Origin: Ochotona curzoniae
Lineage: Eukaryota > Chordata > Mammalia > Lagomorpha > Ochotonidae
NCBI RefSeq assembly: GCF_017591425.1
Contig: NW_024466599.1
Coordinates: 69,110,501 to 69,174,500 of the forward strand
Direction of reading: 5' to 3'
DNA length: 64,000 bases
Below the pieces are notes generated by a model. That model was not told the DNA's origin. It saw only the letters and a program-made list of their open reading frames with translations, and made no database searches. A program made the position numbers and the translations under genes. How positions within the stretch are numbered: position 1 is the first letter of the stretch; every line of letters begins with the position of its first letter. Positions 34,761-47,999 of the stretch are shown here, in pieces.

Positions 34761-37479
34761 TCTGATCAGATTTTTTTTTAATTTCTTCTTGGTTTAGTCT
34801 TGGTAGACAAATATGTTTCTAGGAATTTATGCACTTTTTCTAATGTATCCCATCTCTTTCTGTAAAATTATTTGTAGTAGCCTCTTATACCTTATTTTTC
34901 AGGCATCAATTCTAAAATCCCCGCTTCAGTTTCTGATTTCAGTCTTTTTTCCTCAGCTTTGCTAAGCATTTAGTCAGTTTTGCTGAACTTAAGAAAGCAC
35001 CTATCTTATTGTTCTTTCTATTGCTTCTCTGTACTCTTTCATTTTCCTACTCCTTATTGTTTCCTTCTCACTGCTATTTTTAAATGACAAGTTCAGTTAT
35101 TGATTCCTAGAGCTTACTTTTTTTAAAACAAAAAAAAAGTGTCCATCACCACAGGCTTCCCTTTTATTACTGTTCGAATCTCCTATGTTTTAATATATTG
35201 TATTATTTTAATTTATCTCAAGCTATTTTCTAATTTCCCTTAGTACTTCTTCTTTGACCCATTCATTGTTAAAAAAAAAAAAAAATACATGCCCATGAGC
35301 AGAAAACAGAGCTCCAAATTATATGAAATAAACTTTCAGAGAGTTAAAGAGAAAACTAGGCAGCAAGCCACAAATACTGGAGACTATAAATTTCCATTTC
35401 TAATCATGAAAAGAGCCTTCACCCACATGATCAGTAAGGAACCAAAGGGCTTGAATAACAGATCAGTTTGGCTTAATAGACAGTGTGTCTATTCTGCTGG
35501 TGTTGGGTGGAATGTTTTGTGCTTTTATGTGCATGTATATTTAAAACCATTGTATCTACCTAATGGATCAACGTTTTTACGATTGTGTAATGGCCTTCTT
35601 TGTCTCTTTTAATAATATAGACTTAAAATCTATTCTTTGTGCTTACTAATTCTCTGCATTTGATCAAGCTTGCTGTTGAATCCCTTTAGTGAATTTTGCA
35701 GTTATGTTAGTGCTTTCATTGGTGTCAGAATATGTATGATTGCTTTGACTAGATTCTGTCTCTCTGCTATAATTCTCGTTTTGTTCCTAAATTACTTTTC
35801 TGTCATCTTCTGATTGTCTAAATCTTTTTTGAGCTCGGTTAGCATCATTAAGATGATTGTTTTTGAGTTCTTTGTCAGATAATTCAGATACCTTTGTTCT
35901 TTAGAGTCAATTTCTATAGATATTTTTCGTGTTCCTTTGATGGGGCCATGTTTCCCCTTATCTTTGGGTACCTTTTCATCTTGAGTTGAGGTTAGGGCAT
36001 TTGAAACAATAACCATCTCTCCAAGACTTTGCAGATCACCTTATCAGTTGTCCCAACCAGGACACCTGGGACGGGGTGGGGGCGGCTGTCTCTCAAAACC
36101 AAGGGATATGTGTTCTCCAGGTTCCTGTGTGTGATTTCATGGTTAATGAGGTTGCCTGTTTCTTCCCAAGAATTTTAAAGTTCTTGTTCCACTTAGTGGC
36201 TTTCTGAATTATTATTACAGTAATTCCGGCACCTCATTTTGGTTCTAAGCGACCGCCCACCTGGCATCTGAAGGGTTACCATTATTTCTGTCAACGCAAC
36301 ACAGAAACCAGTCCCTTGGACTGCCTTGCAAAACACAGGATTTGGGATGTACTTTCTATGCTTTTTCTCTTACAAGAGAGAAGTAGGATTTGAAAATTCT
36401 CTCATAATGACCCTATAGTGTTCCAGGAAAGAGTAAGGGATAGTGAAGAAAAGGTACAAGGAAAAACTACCCTTTGGTGTGACTCTTCTTGGCACTGACT
36501 TGTCTGAGATGCTACAATCTGTTTGATGGTTTCGAGAATTTTCATAAAGGCAGTCTGATTTGTGTATTGCTATTGAGTCAGTATCTCTATCTGCGGACAC
36601 AGGCCTAGGGCCTCTTGTCTATTATTTTTCTGATATCCTTCCAACTTAGATTTTTCATTTTGTTGTCGTTGATTTTAGCTCCCACATTTAGGGGGAAACA
36701 TGCAGCATTTGTCTTTGTGTCTCTGAGTTAGATTTTTAATACATTTCTTTCTGTTTTCTGGAGTCAGCGTTTTGTTTCTGGATTGACTTGTGTGTGTGCT
36801 GCATAGACTACATTCTAGACTATATTCTTTCATCATTGTCATCTAAGGAATAAGTGTTGCTTTCAACAGTAAAATATTGGTAATTGTGAGCTATTTTTCT
36901 TCTCTATATCCTTCTCCTTGTAGTAGTGTCTGCTTTAGAGGAGCTGGGACTGGAAATAGAGTCTAGGCCATGGACTAGCATGATCCACTAGCTTCCTTGA
37001 GAGTTTTGCCACCTGTCCACGAGCCCACAGAAACTTTGGCTTGTATACCAAAGAAACATAGCTATAAGTTTAGACTTCAATAGCTAAAACAAGCCGGTAG
37101 AAGAATCTCTGCTCTGAGGCAAACATCTGGGTTTGATTTGGTTTTGCTTTGTCTTTTTGAGCAGTTGTATGGAATCTCTTTGAAGCTCAACATTTTGTTC
37201 TTCCAGAAGTTAGGCCTAAGAATAAAGGAATGGGTCTCAAATATTCTGATAGGATTGCTGGGGAAAAATTGATGTATATAAAATATCTTTAAACTCAAAT
37301 AATCAAATGAGGTAATAGGGAAATGTTCCCACTATAATTCACAGAGGTTATTTTTAACCTCTGTAAACCAACCAAGTGCTAATGGGCCAGAGGGTGTGAG
37401 TGTGACTTAGTCATTTGACATCAGACCCCTGCTTTAATTAATAGATATTATTTCTTGTTTCTTCATTTCTTTCTTTTAG

Positions 37480-37681
37480 GTTAGATGCAGACAGACCAAT
37501 ACGGTACTTGGAAAACAAGGCAGCTTTAAACCAAGCACTGGAACGGTTGAATTGGCCCCTTTCATTGAAAGAGCTGTCGATGCTAGAAAATGAAATCCTC
37601 GCTGGGAAAATGTACATCCAGCAGGCCATGGAATTCCAGGAGGCCGCCAAGAAGAATTATGTGAACAAGACGCTGATGGAG
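37480..37681 (+). CDS. VWA3B: VWA3B internal coding exon 4 of window
   Basis: This 202-nt exon is the longest here. It encodes LDADRPIRYLENKAALNQAL, then a block with LNWPLSLKELSMLENEILAG, and ends AKKNYVNKTLME. The acceptor is a good polypyrimidine run, TTTCTTTCTTTTAG (AG at 37478-37479). The donor is GAG|GTGGGT at 37682. One base completes the previous arginine codon and the exon ends in phase 0. Repeated leucines and charged residues suggest helical, possibly coiled-coil, structure, but I see no named domain or catalytic motif. The large downstream intron (16.6 kb) separates it from the exon at 54248. Confidence 0.86.
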
Positions 37682-37894
37682 GTGGGTGTCTTGGAGTTGT
37701 TTCCTCCCTCAGTGCCTGCTGTCATGTGCCAGCCTGCCTTCTCCCCCCACCCCCCCACCTTCACCATACTGACTTAGAGTCAATTCAGTTAACACTTCAG
37801 TGTCTTTCTCATTAGAAAAAAAAAAAAGTTTGGTTTTAAGACAGTTTTTTTTTTGTCTCTTTTATTTGAAAAAATAATACTCGTCATGAGTATT

Positions 37895-38155
37895 AATGCT
37901 GTGGTTATAAGCCTGGACTTTGGTAGGAACCTGAACAAATCCTAGCCTTAGATAGACCGCCTAATATGTATGCAATCCTGACCAGTTACCCAGCTTTGGA
38001 TCTGTAAAATGGGGAGATTCAGAGTATCTGCCACATAGGCTGTAATATGGTCACATTAACCCTTAACACTTCAATAGGAAGTACTTAATGTGTAGCGTTG
38101 AAGGCCCATGATAAGTGCTAGTAAGGAATGATGATGAAGATGGTAGTGATGATTA
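37895..38155 (+). repeat. MIR relic, sense
   Basis: GGTTATAAGCCTGGACTTTGG, CCTGACCAGTTACCCAGC, GATCTGTAAAATGGGGAGATTC and ATGATAAGTGCTAGTAAGG follow the MIR core. Confidence 0.75.
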
Positions 38156-38214
38156 AAATGGAAAAAATATTATATACTGCCTGCCTTAATGCCACAACTT
38201 TGGAAAAATATCGT

Positions 38215-38470
38215 TCAGTTTTGTTACTCTCAAATAAATGGCATTTTACTGAGATACTGTTAGGGCATCCGTAATTGCTTTATATACTGCTTTTCACTTA
38301 ATGTTACTTTATAAATACTATGTTTTTACTGCATCTTTAGATCAGTGTGGTTGCCTGATATTCCATGGTATGTGTGTACTCTGGTTTACTGGACTCTTTT
38401 TTGAATGTTAGACATTTGAGTTAATTTCCAGTTTCTTCCTCTTTCACGTAGTGTCTTCCTGACTGCTGTG
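38215..38470. repeat. Old unassigned interspersed repeat (L1M-like)
   Basis: TGATATTCCATGGTATGTG, GACATTTGAGTTAATTTCCAG recalls antisense L1 3' end phrasing; highly diverged. Confidence 0.3.
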
Positions 38471-39089
38471 GTACATTTGGTTAAAGTATTTTGCTAAGAC
38501 ACCATTTCAGTGGCACAATCCTGCATCCAAGGGTGTAAATGTTTGGAAGTTTTAAATAGAAGTCTCTCCCATTCCTGGCTGCCTTTGGGTGTAAACATGG
38601 AAGAATTCACCCAAAACCTTCCTGAGTCCTATATGGTTTCTGGATATTCATTGTATAAGATTCTAAAAAGCATTCCTGCAGAACTACCAATGTTCATGCT
38701 TTTCATTTGTCTTTGCTCAGTGATACTAATTTGGCATGGCTTTACCTTCTATAATTTACTGCTTCAGATCCTTGTGTGTTGTTTTTCTTTGCCTTTGTTT
38801 TTCCCTCTGCAGATCTCATGTTTGTTTTTTATGTAAAAGCTATGCTTTGTGCACAGAATGTGAATATTTTATTACAAACAGAATGTGTGTACTAACATTG
38901 CTGAAGCAAAGCAACTTCCTCCAAAAATTGTTCAGGGTTTCCTTGGGAGGGCTCCAAACCTTCTGCTGTCCTCCCATCACCTTTCTCACCTGGCTACCCT
39001 GGGAACACTTGGCACTCACAAGAAGCAAGAGTGAGCTGCGCTTCTCTCCCTGAAAATATGCTCTTCCTCTCATTATGCATCTTCCTGTT

Positions 39090-40250
39090 CTCTTGTCCCT
39101 TCAGATATTTGTTGAATCGTTTATGAGTGCCTATAGGACACAAATTACCATTCTAGGCTCCAGGACAGCTAGAACACAACAAAGTCTAATGAGAGAGATG
39201 GAGACCATCCATTATTAGTCCCAGTGATGAATGTTTCTGTGTTGAACTTTGAAGACAGCACTGCCTAAGAACAGAATTTCCTAGGATTATCTTCTCTACT
39301 TGTCATGCTAACTTTGGGAATAGGACATGTTGCTAATAGAAGGAAAACAAGTCACTTGTTCTACTGGATTTTCCTGGAATACCAGCAATCAAAAGCTCCT
39401 TGTTCAGAGGACATAAATTCATTGCTTGCTTACTTGCTTGCTTGCTTCTCTTTTCACAAAGTAAAAATCAAATTGATTTTCGTAATTTATTCATCCAACA
39501 ATACCATGGATAAACCCTAGTGCTCGGCAAAGGCGATCCCAGAAAGACTAGTGTGTCTCATCTCTTTCCTTGAGTTCTCCCTAGGAGATACTATAAATTG
39601 GATACAAAACTAGTTCTGTTACCTGCACTGAGCATGTGGGCCCAGGATAGTGGATGAGACATAGTGGAATAGAACACAATTCCTATGAGAGCTGACCTTA
39701 CTGGTAGCTGTGCCCAAAGCACTGGTAAACTTGGCTACCAGAAGGCATTCAAGCAGTGTACGTTGAGTGAATGAAACCCAAGTCTTTATAAAACAGTATT
39801 ATAAATGTGACAAGGCAGCACACTCAGAGAACAACTGAAAGGAAAAGGTATATAACTCTGCCTGGAGATTTCTGGATGGCTTCACTGAGGGGTAACAATT
39901 CAGTATGCTTCAAAGATATACTGGAAATGGGAATTGGGATGTGAAAGAAGTATCTTGTGCAAAGGCAGGCATGCAGGGAAGGAACTGGATGTTATAAAAC
40001 AAAAGAAAATAAAAAATGAGGTGAGAGATATATGGGAACAAGGAGGTGATTCCAGAATAGAATGGACTCAGAATTCTTTGTTGGAATCAGGGACTTGTGC
40101 TGGTGAGAAATATACAGGAATGGATATCAGCAAATGGGAGACATTAACATACTTGTGTTTTGGAAAGATCATGTTAGCAGCATGTTGAGTCTCAATGTAA
40201 AATCAAAAGCAGCGTTCCTGTGCAGAGGTGTGGAGTTCTTGAGTCAACAG
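39090..40250. repeat. L2-like ancient repeat relic
   Basis: ATTTGTTGAATCGTTTATGAGTGCC start, GGCTCCAGGACAGC, later GGATGGCTTCACTGAGG and TTGTGCAAAGGCAGGCATGC, similar in order to mammalian L2 relics. Unique gaps inside. Confidence 0.4.
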
Positions 40251-40959
40251 GAACGGTGAGCTAGGTGTGAACAGGTGAGACGTGGGTTGTTGGAAAGTTG
40301 AGTTGTAGTGAGTCAGAGGACAAAGTTGAAGATGCCCAAAGAATCACTGTGTTGAGCAATTTAAGGACAAAAATATTGTTAACTTCCCCCTCCTACCCCT
40401 TTGCTCTCTGGGAAGACATATGTTCGTGGGCTGTTCCCTCTAATCCCCCGTCATTATCCTTTTCCTTGCCACACTGGTATTCACATTACAGCATCTTTTA
40501 CTACCTGATATAGTGTACACATATGCTTATGGTACTCATTCCCTTCAAGGATAAAGGCACAATTGGACTCTTGTGTTGTAGGTACCCTTAGGGCCTAAAA
40601 AAGTGGTTGGTGCCTTTTGGACCTCATAAGTATTTTAATGACTAAGTGAGAAAGAACAAGCAGAGAGAAAAGCATGATATATAAAGAGCAGATTTTCAGG
40701 AAGATGTAGAGATTTCACCCTTTGATTCTCAGGTGTCCACAAGGCATGCCAGTGGGAAAAGCCCACAGACAACCCTATATTCAGGGCTTAGGAGATAAGA
40801 TTGAGTTAAGGTGAGAGATTTGGAGTCATTTGCAGTGCCAAGAGGAAGAGGAGACAATGGAATGGAGAGACCTCAAAGTGAGGAAAGTAGGAAGTTTGGA
40901 GTCGATGGCTTACGGTGTGAAAGTCAAGGCAAAGAGGTAGTTCAGATTGGTGGCTCCCA

Positions 40960-41155
40960 ATTCCAGACCAACATGGATGCAAGTCTCAGCACTGCCACTT
41001 GGACCATGTAAGCCTCCACGGGTCCTCAGAACCTGATTTCCTCATCTTTAGAATAGAAATATCAGAGCATCAACCTGAAAAACAGAGGATAGTGCCCATC
41101 ATGTGCTCAGGATGGTGTGCAGTACTGAATGTTCAAGCAGTAAATGCATATCATT
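40960..41155 (+). repeat. MIR relic, sense
   Basis: CAGCACTGCCACTTGGACC, CCTCAGAACCTGATTTCCTC, ATCTTTAGAATAGAAATATC match the MIR core order. Confidence 0.6.
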
Positions 41156-44100
41156 CATTCTTGCAATTTTGTTCCTAAAGTTATGACCAAGGAGTCTGAA
41201 AAGCTACACAGAGTCATATCTGAAAGCCATTTGATTTGGCTAAGAGAGGGCTCATTAGTAAAGGGAGCCAGATGATTGGCAATAGAGCTGTAAGTGCTGA
41301 GGCTAGCTTGTCTTGAATGGAGGGCGTAAGTAGAATTTGAGAAAGTCTACATAAGAGGTGAAGACCTGTCTCTAAACCCTTCTGTGGAAGGCAGGAAGAA
41401 ATGGGGGAGTTTGAGAGGTGAGCCGGTGTGGGAGGCAGCATATAGTGTGCGTAATGGTTCTCCCTGAACTAACTACAGTCCCCCTGCTTGACTAGGGGTG
41501 CGGCTGTCTCATCCCTGGCCTGGTCTCACAATCCAGGGAAATTCCCATGTGTCCTGGACATTTCTCTAGGAGACAGGGGTTCAAACTTCAGCAGATTATC
41601 TTTGGAGTTCTTTCCACTGTCAGCGAAAGTTTCCTTACAATGAAAATTTCTCCCTCCCATCCCCCAAATTTATATGCTTAAATCATTTCATTTTTATCAT
41701 GCCCCCCTGATTTGACTTCCTGGCCCATTCACAAGTCTCGACCTCCAGTGATGCAAAGGTTGACTGGTTCAAGATTGCTAAGCCTTTGGAAATCTTGAGA
41801 TGGAAAATATATCACAGATGCAAGTCATTTTTTATGAGCATTGAATCACCTAGAAATACTCATACAGTCTCATTTTAAATTCTTTAAGCAAATGCCAAAG
41901 ATTTTGACTGATGATCAGAAAATTGGGAAGGAATCCTCTGTTAATCGTTAAGACTTTCCCCGCCCATAGAGTTTATTGCTAATGTGTGCAGCACAAGGTA
42001 GTCAACATTCATTTACTGTGAGGCCCAATCAGTAATGCCTGCGTGTGCTCTGAAGGCTGTGGTCATGATATTAAGTCCACTCCAGGGTACATGAGGGAGT
42101 CTGGCTGTCTACAGTTTTCTGATGCCATCTCCGGAGTGATGTTGACTTTCAGGAGAGCTTCCCTGCTGTTTCCTGAGTGTGAAATTTTCCTGTCATCAGT
42201 GAGGACTAGAGGTGGAAAGTCCTTCTACCATGCTTAAAGCCTCTCATGCTTAAAGCCCTGCTGGCATTGCCTGACTGCCCGCCTCCACTACCCACCCGGT
42301 CACCCAACCCCAAGCCAGACCTAATGTGAGAACCATTCTTTTCACCTGCTCTGTCCACCATTCTGCCAGCTTGGGGGCATTGCATACTTGCCTCTCTCTG
42401 TAATGGCCTCCCCCTGTTTCCATAATCCATTCCCTTTGCAATATCCTCGAGACAAGTGGCCAGCTCTGTGATTGCATGATGAAAGAAGAAAATCTGCAGT
42501 CTGAGAACTTCTTCATTAGAACCCCAGTTGTTCCCATGACTGCAGATCTCACCCTCACTGGCCAATCCTTAGAGCTAAGCAACAGTGGAAATCACTGAGG
42601 GCATCTGTGAATTCTAATTAAGCTGCCCTGGGCTCGGAGGAGCCTGACCCAGGGCAGCCTTGCCCTCCCGTAACATTTTCTTGGTAAATAGAATAAGGAT
42701 TGTTTTCCGAAGAAATCCCACAAAATCTAGAAGCAGAAAAATCCCATAGGCCTCTTCATACTCATGCCCTTAACCACCATGGAAAATTTGGAGGCAGAAA
42801 AGTCTTTTAAAGTTGCCAGCACCACAACAGGAGGCCTTGGAATTTGCCTGCACACCTGGTTGCACATGTCACCTACTCAAAGTGGTGACCAGCAGTGGAA
42901 GTTGCAACCTGTTGGGATGGTAAATGGAGTGCTCTACTCCATGAAAAACGGCTCAGGACAGAGTGTTAAGAAAGTGCACTCAGGGCAAAAGGGGTGGGTG
43001 AGATGATTGAGAACCTAATATTGGGCTGTAACTTCGCTACTGTATATAAAAGAGAAGGCTAGCTGGGGAGATGGAGAAGGAAGGTGTTTCAAGTTATAGA
43101 AAATAAAGTCAGAATGTATACGCATGCTGTCTGTGTTCCCAAATAGTGACAGAGCCATCATAATTCCTGCCCTGTGGTCTGTTTTCCATCACTTCTCAAA
43201 ATCACCTCCAAAGAGGGGCAGGAGGCATCACCGCCTCACCTGCTACTCTGCCTTTTCTCCCTCCACTAGTAAAAGTTTGGCATCTCTGTGAAACGAAAGA
43301 GTAAACGCATCTCTTGTGAGGGTGCAAGATTGACCAATCTGAGGTAGAAATCAAATGATGTTATCCTCAGAGAAAAACACATAGCAAGAATGACTCACCC
43401 ACACTCGGGCCACAAAGGTAAATGTACATTTGGAAATGGGACCCCAGAGGTCACCCCCACCTTGGGCTCCAATGTGAGACTTTGGCTCATCTCTGAGGAG
43501 TAGCAGAAAATGTATCGGTAACAGCCAACTCACACATCCCGAAGCTATAGTCATTTTCAGATTTAAATATTTCAAACATTTGAGACTTTCCTCTTTGATT
43601 AAAAAAAAAAAAAAGCAGTGACAGATACTCCCTGAGAAAAAAAATGTTTGTTACAGGTTTGTTTTTCAAGCTAGGGAGATAGTTTTGGGGGTTGGTTTTG
43701 TTTCGTTTCAAAATTTATGTGTATTTCTTAGATTCCCTCACTACTAGCAAAAAAAGAAAAACAATGCATGCAAGTTCATCTTTCTGTGGAAACCCTTGAA
43801 GTTTGTTAGTGTTTGGAGAGTTCTGTTTTTGTTTTTGTTTTCACTTTCTGAGAGAGAGGTTCTCCGCCTGTGCTAGCCTGACTTCCTCTGTGGAATTGTT
43901 TCCAGCACATTTAAAGGAGGCATTCACCAGGCACAGAGTATCCCCTCTCTGGGGCATGTCTAAGACCTGACTGATGTGAGATCAGATCCGGAAACAGCCT
44001 CTAGAGAGGGTGATGGAAAACAGTTCTCAGACTGTTTTCTAAAGTTGCAGCTCTCCCTGCAGAGGGAGAAACAACCACTCCACAGAAGCACTGCCCTGTA

Positions 44101-44454
44101 TGCCTCGGGTTTTTAAAAGTGAGTGGGTATGTGGAAGGCTACTGGAAGGAGCCTGCCTAACCCTCTGCCTTGAGTGCAAGCCTCCTGCGAGTCCCTGCTG
44201 AGCCTCTCGCTCAGCCTGCAGAGCAGCTCCCTGCTGGGGCTGAGGCAGCAAACTCCACTGAGCACCTGGCTCCTGTTGGAAATGCCCTGGGAAAGAAAGC
44301 ACACCAAGGCCTTGGAGCTCATTTCCATGAGTTCATGGTCACTCCCTGACCTGGAGGGATTGGGTCTAAGTTGGACCCTCCTGACCTACATTTTATTATA
44401 AAGTCTTTTTCTTACCTTTTTCTCCCAGAGTTCGTTAAAAATAATATATGTCTT

Positions 44455-44715
44455 CTTTTAGTTATTTGAAAGAAACTGAGACAAATAGAGATCTTCCATC
44501 TGGGGATCTATTCCTCAAGTGGCCAGCAACAACCAGGATAGATCCTGCCAAAGCCAGGAGCTAGCAATTTAATCTGGGTCTCCAACGTGAAGTGGTTGCT
44601 GCTCCCCTGAGGTACATCTAAGCAGAAAGCCGTGTTCAGAAGCAGAGCTGGGACTCAGACTCAACCAGCATTCCATAGGAGTGTCTTAATCACTGTGCCA
44701 GATGCCTACTCTTAG
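44455..44715 (-). mobile_element. Old CSINE, antisense
   Basis: TTTTAGTTATTTGAAAGAAAC, TCTTCCATCTGGGGATC, GAGCTGGGACTCAGACTC and TTAATCACTGTGCCAGATGCC; diverged. Confidence 0.6.
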
Positions 44716-45499
44716 AATCCGTTTTTGGAAGGCATGCAGACCCTGTACTGTTGCCTCCTGGTATCTCAGTCTTAAGGGAGGAAGCAAAGAGAGGTCAGGA
44801 TATGTTCCAGGCTGGCCCTGCCCTGTCAGTGGATAGCTTAAAGAAAGAGGAATTGCTCATAGAGATAGTTTGCAAAAGGTTTGGCATCATAATGAGGAGT
44901 CCTAGAGAAAGGAAGGGTCCAACCATGCCTGACCCTAGTGCCTTACCTTAATGACAGCCATCACAGACTTTACTTGGCCAGAATGACAACATGGGCAGAG
45001 AGGTGAGTTAGAGCTGCCGCTACCATTAGCATTTAGCAATTATGTGGAGTAGAGGTACATGAATTGGGGGAACCAGAAATTGAGCCAAAGACTAGCTCTA
45101 GTTCAACTGCAGAAATATGGAAACTCATGGCTTGTTAAACAAAGTATGGCACAATATCTGACAACTTGGTGCCACCAATACAAATCTACGAGTGTGACCT
45201 TGAAATGAAGCCATAAAATGAAAGCAGGTGCACCAGTGTGATGTGCTACTCTACTTGACTTGATTATGCATGGTGGCAGAGAAGTGAATGAGGTCCTCTA
45301 AATGTTACAGGCAACGCCTACTCACCTGTCTTCCTCAGTGACACATGTGCAGCCATTCTCTGATGCCTAATCCTAAGGATTGATGGATGCATGCACTGAT
45401 TGTTAACATTTCTTATTTTCTGTCTCACTGTCCCCTCTAACTTGCTCATCCTCTGTGGATTTATCTTAAAACCCCAGTTGTTTAATTGTGTTTTTTTTC

Positions 45500-45785
45500 T
45501 CAAGATTTATTTATTTGAAAGCCAGAGTTAGAGAGAGACAGACAGAGAGATTTTTCCATCCTCCGGTTCACTCCTTAAATGGCCACCATGGCCAGAGCTA
45601 GGCTGATCTGAAGCCAGGAACCGGGAGATTCTTCTAGGTCATTCATGTGGGTGCAGAGACCCAAGGACTTGAGCCATCTTCTGTTAGATTGAGAGTGGAG
45701 TCACTGAGGCTTTAACCAGCGCCAACATGAGATGTCAGCATCACAGGAGGTGGCTATGCCTGCTATGTCACAGCACTGTGCCCAT
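45500..45785 (-). mobile_element. CSINE, antisense, older
   Basis: CAAGATTTATTTATTTGAAAG, TCCGGTTCACTCCTTAAATGG and TGTCACAGCACTGTGCCC. Confidence 0.75.
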
Positions 45786-46612
45786 TTACTTGTATTGTGA
45801 GTGCATGAATAGGTGAGGTGTATCTGGAGAGAAATGAGGCTTGACAATGTTCTTTCTGGCATGGGCCCTTCAGCATTCTGGCAAGACTCAAAACAAGCAA
45901 AATATCATCTTTCTGAAACAAAGTTATCAATACATTCTGCAGAAAGGATGACTCATCCAGCTGCCCTTGTAAGACATCTCTCCATCCTGGGAAGCCATGC
46001 TCTGTTTCTGTAAAATGAACCATGTTCCACTACTTGGCTTTCTCAGTTGGTGAATCCCAATTCATCATGCCAAGGTCAAATTGCCTTTTCAAGCAGATCA
46101 TGACAAGTGGTTCCTGATACACACCATTCCGCACTGTGGCATCAAATTGAAATGAATTCTTGCCAATAGTATTAGCAACTGGAAACAAAAACAAAGTAAA
46201 GTTGAGTTACAGAGCCCTTTAGAATCTGCCCAGGTTCTTTCCAGTGAGCTCACAGGTGTATGAGTGATTGGACACCTGTTAGCTGTCCTGCAGCAATGGA
46301 CTTGGTGCACAAGAGCTGGTAATCATACACGTGGACTACTGACTGATGTCCATAGCCATAAGTTTATTATTAAGAGGGTTTGAGGAATTTATCAGGAGCA
46401 AGAGGGAGTTGACAACAAGAGAGAGACTTTGGGAGTCCCCGCACCCCTGCCTGCAAAGAGAGGAAAGCGCCTCTCTTTGATCTGTTATTTAAAACTGAGG
46501 ACTAAGGAGTTTCTGGGCTGTGCATTTCCATATCAACAGGATTGCAGTTAGCCTTGGCTCCACGCTAACTAGGCTTCCCAAAGTTCTCAATCAATTATCT
46601 TCCTACATTTCT

Positions 46613-47259
46613 TTTTTCTTTTAAGATTTATTTTATTTGGGCCCGGCGCGGTGGCGCAGTGGTTAAGGTCCTCGCCTTGCACGCCCAGGATCCCATATGG
46701 GCGCCAGTTCTATCCCATCCAGCTCCCTGCCTGTGCCCGGGAAAGCAGTCCAGGACGGCCCAAAGCTTTGGGACCCTGCACCCACGTGGGAGAGGCTCCT
46801 GGCTTCGGACCGGCATAGCATCAGCCGTTGCACTCACTTGGGGAGTGACTCATCGGACGGAAGATCTTCCTCTCTGTCTCTCCTCTCTGTGTATCTGCCT
46901 TTCCAATAAAAAAAATAATAATAATTTAAAAAAATAAATCTAAAAAAAAAGATTTATTTTGTTTTTATTGGAAAATCAGGTATAGAAGGAAGGACAGACA
47001 GAGAGGAAGATCTTCCAACTGTTGATTCACTCCCCAAACAGCCACAATGGCTGGAGCTTCACCAACCCAAAGCCAGGAGCCAGGAGTTTCCCATGCTGGT
47101 TCAGGGACCTAAAGCTTTGGGCCATCCTCAACTGCTTTCCCAGGCCACAAGCAGGGAGCTGGATAGGAAGTGGGGGCCGCTGGGATTAGAATCTGCGCCT
47201 ATATTGGGTCCTGAGCATGCAAGGTGGGAACTTTAGCTGCTAGGCTACTGCGCCAGGCC
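46613..47259 (-). mobile_element. CSINE, antisense, split by a younger SINE
   Basis: The T-rich start (46613-46638) and the remainder (46949-47259) are separated by the sense CSINE. CTACATTTCT flanks the whole unit (46603-46612 and 47260-47269). Confidence 0.85.
46639..46948 (+). mobile_element. Young CSINE, sense, nested in another CSINE
   Basis: GGGCCCGGCGCGGTGGCGCAG head. AAGATTTATTTTATTT (46623-46638) and AAGATTTATTTTGTTT (46949-46964) form the TSD. Contains small deletions relative to other young copies, such as the missing GGCGGCCCCGCTTC block. Confidence 0.93.
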
Positions 47260-47403
47260 CTACATTTCTAATAAATTGTGGTCCTAAAACACTTTTAGCA
47301 ACTTAAAAAGACGTTTTCTAAATGTACTTGCAGTGATAAAAATGAGCACCATATCTCTCTGCATGTTTTCCAAGCATTATAATCACATCGAGAAAGGAAG
47401 GAT

Positions 47404-47715
47404 TTTTTTTTTAAGATGCATTTTCTATTACAAAGTCAGATATACAGAGAGGAGGATAGATAGAGAGGAAGATCTTCCCAAGTGAGCGCAACGGCTGGTG
47501 CTGTGCTGATCCGAAGCCAGGAGCCAGGAACTTCCTCCAGGTCTCCCATGCAGGTGCAGGGTCCTAAGGCTTTGGGCCATCCTCGACTGCTTTCTCAGGC
47601 CACAAGCAAGGAGCTGGATGGGAAGTGGAGCTGCTGGGATTAAAACCAGCACCCATATGGGATCCTGGCACTTTCAAAGCGAGGACTTAAGCCTCTAGGC
47701 CATGCCACCAGGCCC
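47404..47715 (-). mobile_element. CSINE, antisense
   Basis: TTTTAAGATGCATTTTC start, GTCAGATATACAGAGAGGAGG and CATGCCACCAGGCCC end. Lacks the usual GTCCGATGATTCACTCC piece. Confidence 0.85.
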
Positions 47716-47999
47716 AGGAAAGAGAATCTTTCAGAATGATGGTTGCTTGATACCAGATAAATTGGCACACGAAAGTTCCCTGATTATTTTAAGTCATCTG
47801 ATGTCATGGATTTGCATATCCAGATCTGTTGTGGATATGCAGTCTGGAAAGGCAGTCTTCTCAAGGAGCGTCTTGCTAGGACCTGGAATAATCAGTGTTT
47901 GAAATCTAAAGATGAAAGGGGGTTATTTAAATAAATTATATGAATAGCCTAATTTAGAATTGTTGAAGGAGATTTTAAATAAGCCTGGGCATATATTTT

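Larger units (their letters stand above)
32455..36050 (-). mobile_element. Long antisense L1 relic, interrupted twice
   Basis: 32470-32830 is 3'-UTR-like (CATAGTACTTTTTGTGACTG, TTAGCATAATGTCC). 32850-33490 and 33855-33890 match antisense ORF2 around the reverse transcriptase (GAACAATCCTTGGATTTC, TATTGGTCCGTAG). 34765-35640 continues ORF2 (TTCTTTGACCCATTCATTG, AATGGCCTTCTTTGTCTC). 35640-36050 (CTTTGATGGGGCCATGTTTCC) is probably the upstream region. A CSINE and an unclassified insert split it. Many stops; inactive. Confidence 0.75.
26661..37479 (+). other. VWA3B intron, 10.8 kb
   Basis: GTAAGC to AG intron dominated by two antisense L1 blocks (26710-28345 and 32455-36050), composite retroposon copy B (30714-32047) and several CSINEs. 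28350-29650 and 36060-37470 hold no feature I can name. Confidence 0.75.

Noticed and set aside
35289..35612. 107-residue plus-strand frame
   Set aside because: It lies antisense to an L1 ORF2 relic; no domain or splice context.
42206..42582. Two overlapping minus-strand frames of 110-119 residues
   Set aside because: Unique intronic sequence with no recognisable domain, no splice-site support and no repeat of known protein motifs; chance frames.
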